A stretch of DNA of 64,000 nucleotides from Andrena cerasifolii. Taxonomy: Eukaryota; Arthropoda; Insecta; Hymenoptera; Andrenidae. The position numbers and the translations under genes were made by a program. Below, piece by piece: positions 60,150 through 64,000 of the stretch. How positions within the stretch are numbered: the first letter of the stretch is position 1; the number at the start of each line of letters is the position of its first letter. Location of the stretch: contig NC_135119.1 in the NCBI RefSeq assembly GCF_050908995.1, forward strand, positions 3,782,001-3,846,000, written 5' to 3'. The notes under the pieces are model-generated. The model did not search any database, was not told the origin of the DNA, and worked only from the letters and a program-made list of their open reading frames with translations.

Positions 60150-60447
60150 GACAGTTTCCCGACGAAACGGTTCTCCTAAAATCAAAAAACCAAAGCTAGT
60201 TTTCGAAACTAAATGCGGGTGGTTATGGCACGACACGTTTAATTTTGAAAATTTTAAAAATGCAAAATGGTGAATCCCTGAAGAAAATTCTGAAATTTTA
60301 TTTGAAAATTAACCTCGCCATTTTATTATTTTTCAAATTTTTTCCAAATCCCACCTGTCGTGTCCTAGCCATGCGCATATAGTACCTGTCAAAAACATTT
60401 TGGTTTTTTAATTTTAGAATAACCGTTTCGTCAGAAAACTGTCTTAC
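60150..60447. repeat. Imperfect foldback
   Basis: GACAGTTTCCCGACGAAACG at 60150 pairs with sequence at 60410-60445, and TAAAATCAAAAAACCAAAG with 60395-60420. The spacer is about 20 bp. CCCCCCTTAATC at 60610 may be the end of a decayed TTAA element. Confidence 0.55.
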
Positions 60448-61447
60448 ATTTTTTTTATTTAAATAAATTTCAAAAAAGAAAATCACATAATTTAAATAAC
60501 TAATAAAAAATCCTGAAAGTTTCACAGGGATTCGTTAATTAGTTTGCTTTTAATAAATCTCCAAAGATAGCTTTAATTTTCGGGCAATTACCCTGTTGCC
60601 TCCCCCCACCCCCCTTAATCTCAAGAATGAGGAATTATTGACCCTTCATTAAACTCGGAGCCTGATCATAGAATCGTTTACATTCCTTTGCAGTAACTCT
60701 AGCTAACCCTGCAAAACCGCTGCCCCGGATTTTTAATCGCGTACGGCGCTTCCGCGAGCATCGGACTAAATGAACGCACAAAGGTTTGTCAGGGCAGCGG
60801 TTTGTCAGTGTTATGTCCGTTAAATCCTCACCACTACTTCGCCGGCGTACGCTTACAGCGGAGATCCAATCGGTGCGTTTGTTCGTTGAAAAATATTGAA
60901 AGCTGTAGCCACAGAGAGAAAGCTCCTTTCTCACTTGTCGTAGAACAAATTGGATTTATAAATAAATCGTGCCCGTTCGTTTTCGCCGCACAAAAGCTTC
61001 CGCGTTTGCATACCGGCTCGGCAAATAAATGATTAAAACGTAACTATGGCCACGCGAATATGGCGTTTGTGGATCACTCGTGCCTCCGTGCCGCAGTTCA
61101 TCGCCATTAACGCGTGTCATGCAGGTACACGCGCGCATAATCACCCGCTCAGTTGTGACGCGCTGATAAAGAATGATATTGGTAACTGACAACGCTTTAG
61201 CCGCAAGTTTCGATGAGGCGAGTATTTGACTATATGTACAGAAGAAAAAGAGATCGATTACTCAATTTAATGGACTGCGGTTAGAGCCTGTACGAGAGAA
61301 CTGAGGACGGGTGGTGCAGCTGAGGAGAAAGTGCATCTCTTGTGCGGAACGAAATGAGAACTGTGCGGTAAATATATTTTGCACACTTTCGAAACTTCTT
61401 TGGCGCAATTTACTAAAAGTTAGACAAATTTGTCAGTAAATGTAGTA
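60448..61447. other. Mixed sequence without recognised genes
   Basis: 60650-61200 is GC-richer than average, with overlapping frames on both strands. None shows a recognisable domain. Confidence 0.3.
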
Positions 61448-61675
61448 CCGCAAACTGGGGGAACATTGGCAGCACGGGGTAACATTGGCAGACGGTGGGA
61501 TTACATTGTTTTACGTCAGATTAGTAAAAGTTAACCTGTTAATGCTATTTATATGATGCGCCAATATTACGAGGAGGTTTTAGTTAAGATGTAAGAAATA
61601 AAATGAAATAAAGAAATTTAAGTGTCAATGTATCTTACTGACTTCAGATTATAGGATGTGCCAATGTTACCCCGG
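61448..61675. mobile_element. TA-flanked CCGCAAACTGGGGGAACATT element, third copy
   Basis: The left end CCGCAAACTGGGGGAACATT is followed by GGGGTAACATTGGCAG. The right end is the inverse of CCGGGGTAACATTGGCAC, flanked by TA at 61676-61677. Confidence 0.7.
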
Positions 61676-61702
61676 TACACTGACGTTTGTAGCATGTATT
61701 AA

Positions 61703-62746
61703 GGGGGAAGCCTGGTGTAATTAAATGAAAATCGAGGCATTTTTCGGGAATTTTTTTTAAAGAAAGTATTTGATAGATCTTTCTGAAACTCTCAGGATAT
61801 TGTATTAACAGGTTAAGGTATATAACAAAAAAAAATTATTAAAAAAGAGCGGCAAATAACAAAGTTATGCCCAGTCCGTTGGCGACGCAATTATTGCACT
61901 GCGGGCAACGTAGCGTCTTTTGGTTTCATCTGAAACCAACAATCGAACAATTTTCTTTTAGTTTATGAGTGTACGCACAGAATGAAGAAATATGAAACTT
62001 AAAAGATGCGAAATGAACAAATGGCGGCCTCTTGAATAAAAAGTTCACTGTTTCCAACGAAATTTTGCCTCAAATGTCTAAAAAAAAGTTATTTATTTAA
62101 ACAATATCATTATACTAATAACTTAGTACTATGAAGAAAATGTTCACAAATATCCGTGCACAAGGCCAAGTCGATTGGTTGAATATTTTTGGAGTAATAT
62201 TGCCCGCAAAGTGTGAAACTGTCGTTTCGAGAAAAACGCATTTCAAGTTTTGTGGTAGCCTGGCGCTCCGTAGCAAAATCGGCTATATCCGCTTTAATTT
62301 TTCGAATTTCGTTTTGCGGCTTTGGGAACATATTGTCGTGATGTTCAACTATTGATTTATGCAAAAAGAAAATCGATTTCTTCGACCCCCTACACTAGAC
62401 TCCCCCCCTTAAATGTGTAAAAAAAGTTATTTATTTAAACAATATCATTATACCAATAACTTAGCTCTGTGAAGAAAATGTTCACAAATATCCGTGCACA
62501 AGGCCAAGTCGATTGGTTGAATATTTTTGGAGTAATATTGCCCGCAAAGTGTGAAACTGTCGTTTCGAGAAAAACGCATTTAAAGTTTTGTGGTAGCCTG
62601 GCGCTCCGTAGCAAAACCGGCTATATCCGCTTTAATTTTTCGAATTTCGTTTTGCTGCTTTGGGAGCATATTGTCGTGATGTTCAACTATTGATTTATGC
62701 AAAAAAAAAAATCGATTTCTTCGATCCGCTACACCAGGCTCCCCCC
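61703..62746. mobile_element. TTAA-flanked MITE with a tandemly duplicated right half
   Basis: The left end is TTAAGGGGGAAGCCTGGTGT (TTAA 61699-61702). The right end occurs twice, at TTAA 62409-62412 and TTAA 62747-62750, because 62072-62410 and 62411-62750 are direct copies of about 340 bp. The matching 74-codon frames in the two copies are a by-product. Confidence 0.85.
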
Positions 62747-62948
62747 TTAAAGAAGGAAGAGGCATTGAGCTATAAGAATACCTGGAGAGAGAATAGCAGG
62801 GGGAAGAAGTAGCGGCGACAGTGGTCCGAGGGAAATAACCCAAACCTAACCCCAACCCAGACCTATCCTTCTTCTTCCTATTATCCCTCTCTATCAGTAC
62901 TATCTTGTGTTATGTATGTATAGTGCCTATCCGAGGTATAGTGACTTA

Positions 62949-63352
62949 CAAGGGAACATCCCATTCGTGAATATGTAGGGAATTTCCCCCTGATTATAAC
63001 GCAATTTTTGTTCGCTGCCCAAATTCACTCTAAGGGGGTGTAATTGACCCCTGAAAATCCGGTTATTTTCCGATTTTCTGTTATAACTCGCGAACTGTAA
63101 GAGATAGAATAAAAGTTTCAAGTCAAAAGTTCCTTCTTTTAATTAGATCTATCAGTTGGCGAAGAAATTATATTACAGTTCACGAGTTATAACACAAAAT
63201 CGGAAAACAACCGGATTTTCGGGGGTCAATTACACCCCCTTAGAGTGAATTTCGGAAGCGAACAAAAATTGCGTTACAATCAGAAGGAAATTCCCTACAT
63301 ATTCACGAAGTTTCAGAATTTTTGGAATTTTCGGGTTCGGGATCATCCCTTG
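62949..63352. mobile_element. CAAGGGAACATCCC foldback element, copy 2
   Basis: Ends are CAAGGGAACATCCC and the inverse CAAGGGATGATCCCG, with flanks TTA and TTT. The arms share GCAATTTTTGTTCGC, CACTCTAAGGGGGTGTAATT and CGATTTTSTGTTATAACTC with copy 1 at 53338. Confidence 0.75.
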
Positions 63353-63355
63353 TTT

Positions 63356-64000
63356 GGTGTGAAGTCCCTCAGCGGGGTCTTACCCGACACCCTGATGGGT
63401 ACTGGCCGCTAAACGTGCCCCCCTAGTACTACCTCTTGCAGGACTGTATTTAGAGAGGACCAGGACAAAGCCGAGGCCCTAACAGAAAATAAAACAGAAA
63501 TTTAAGATATTTTTCTTATCATTATTAAAGGACATCAATTAAACTTTGCTACTGGCTATTAAAAATTGTCTCATATTAAATACAAATACATTTTAGTAAA
63601 TTATATGTATTGCATTAGAACAGTAGTAATATTAATTATTTTATATTAATAACTTATGTTAAATTAAAATCACTGCATGTCTTGAAGTCATTTTTGAGGT
63701 TTTACCGTGGCAGTCAGAGTGTTAAACGAATACCGAACTCTCGGAATGGGTATAGCTTGCAGTAGGTATTCACGAATCTCGGTTTATAACACGTCTCCGG
63801 TTATAAGTGTACCTAACCTAGATAAGAGTTATAAAATGGACACATGTGTTTTCCTTGCTGTTTTCACAGGTCAGAGCCAGTAGCAAAGCTTATTTGATGT
63901 ATTTTACTTAATTGATGTAAACATGTTAATTATTAAATTATATAACAAAATTTTCAAAATCCTGCCAAAGTTCCCCCAGTTTAATAAGTTACATCTTTTA
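63356..64000. other. Right edge: unidentified GC-richer block and a truncated element end
   Basis: 63360-63490 is GC-rich and ends near AATAAAACAG, which could be a retroelement 3' end. The inverse of AAACTGGGGGAACTTTGGCA at 63962-63983 looks like the right terminus of a CCGCAAACTGG-type element. Confidence 0.3.

Noticed and set aside
62131..62693. Two nearly identical 74-codon frames (MKKMFTNIRAQGQVDW)
   Set aside because: They arise from the tandem duplication inside the TTAA element and carry no known motif.
20455..64000. Search for the Ig1 exons of the DIP-like gene
   Set aside because: By eye I found no minus-strand Y.CQ.NT.P or WFLH-type segment. They may lie beyond the window; a profile search could still find one.

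Overview
This is an AT-rich, intron- and transposon-dominated segment of an animal genome, almost certainly an insect. Hymenoptera is my best guess from the gene type and repeat style, but nothing in the window proves the order. I see no bacterial features, no rRNA, no tRNA and no CRISPR array. Nearly all of the short open reading frames are chance frames inside repeats.

Gene content. Only one host gene is convincing. Three consecutive internal exons on the minus strand (20296-20454, 6939-7067, 6566-6703) encode the second immunoglobulin domain and the start of the third of a Dpr-interacting-protein (DIP)/lachesin-like neural cell-surface receptor. All three exons start and end in phase 1, have clean AG/GT boundaries and join in frame. 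The exons for the signal peptide, Ig1, the rest of Ig3 and the C-terminus are not visible and probably lie outside the window. Positions above 20454 would then be upstream intron and positions below 6566 downstream intron.

Mobile DNA. The rest is a dense, nested set of small non-autonomous DNA transposons; I found no intact transposase. They fall into recognisable groups. (1) TTAA-flanked, piggyBac-type elements with TTAAGGGG-like ends (7534, 15461-16841, 31571, 32289, 33672, 44398, 61703 and a variant at 48190). (2) TA-flanked elements whose ends read TAGGG or TACCGCAAACTGG and which repeat a family-specific 'phrase' at both ends and inside (3740, 7338, 19320, 23827, 24976, 28551, 41662, 48981, 50417, 57802, 61448). 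(3) TA-flanked MITEs with other ends (4868, 4983, 10133, 10720, 11478, 13736, 15011, 26843, 52946). (4) hAT-type elements with 8-bp duplications (33492, 36710, 45875, 48726, 52478). (5) CAAGGG-ended elements with 3-bp duplications (46678, 53338, 62949). (6) Helitron-like elements ending in CTAGT (18555-19092, 29902-30158 and around 51867-52204). Two insertions can be dated relative to their host repeat because an uninterrupted copy of the host sits elsewhere in the window (7534 against 57675; 15461 against 50556). A third case compares the sister copies at 10133 and 11478.

Layout. 1-6.5 kb: foldback repeats and nested TA elements. 6.5-7.1 kb: two DIP exons. 7.1-20.3 kb: a 13.2-kb intron full of MITEs. 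20.3-20.45 kb: the Ig2 exon. 20.5-64 kb: presumed upstream intron with at least 25 further elements, several long palindromes, two prominent tandem arrays (41.7-42.65 kb, unit about 196 bp; 46.86-47.46 kb, unit 149 bp) and GC-richer islands near 38.9-39.2 and 40.35-41.0 kb that could be regulatory but show no clear gene.
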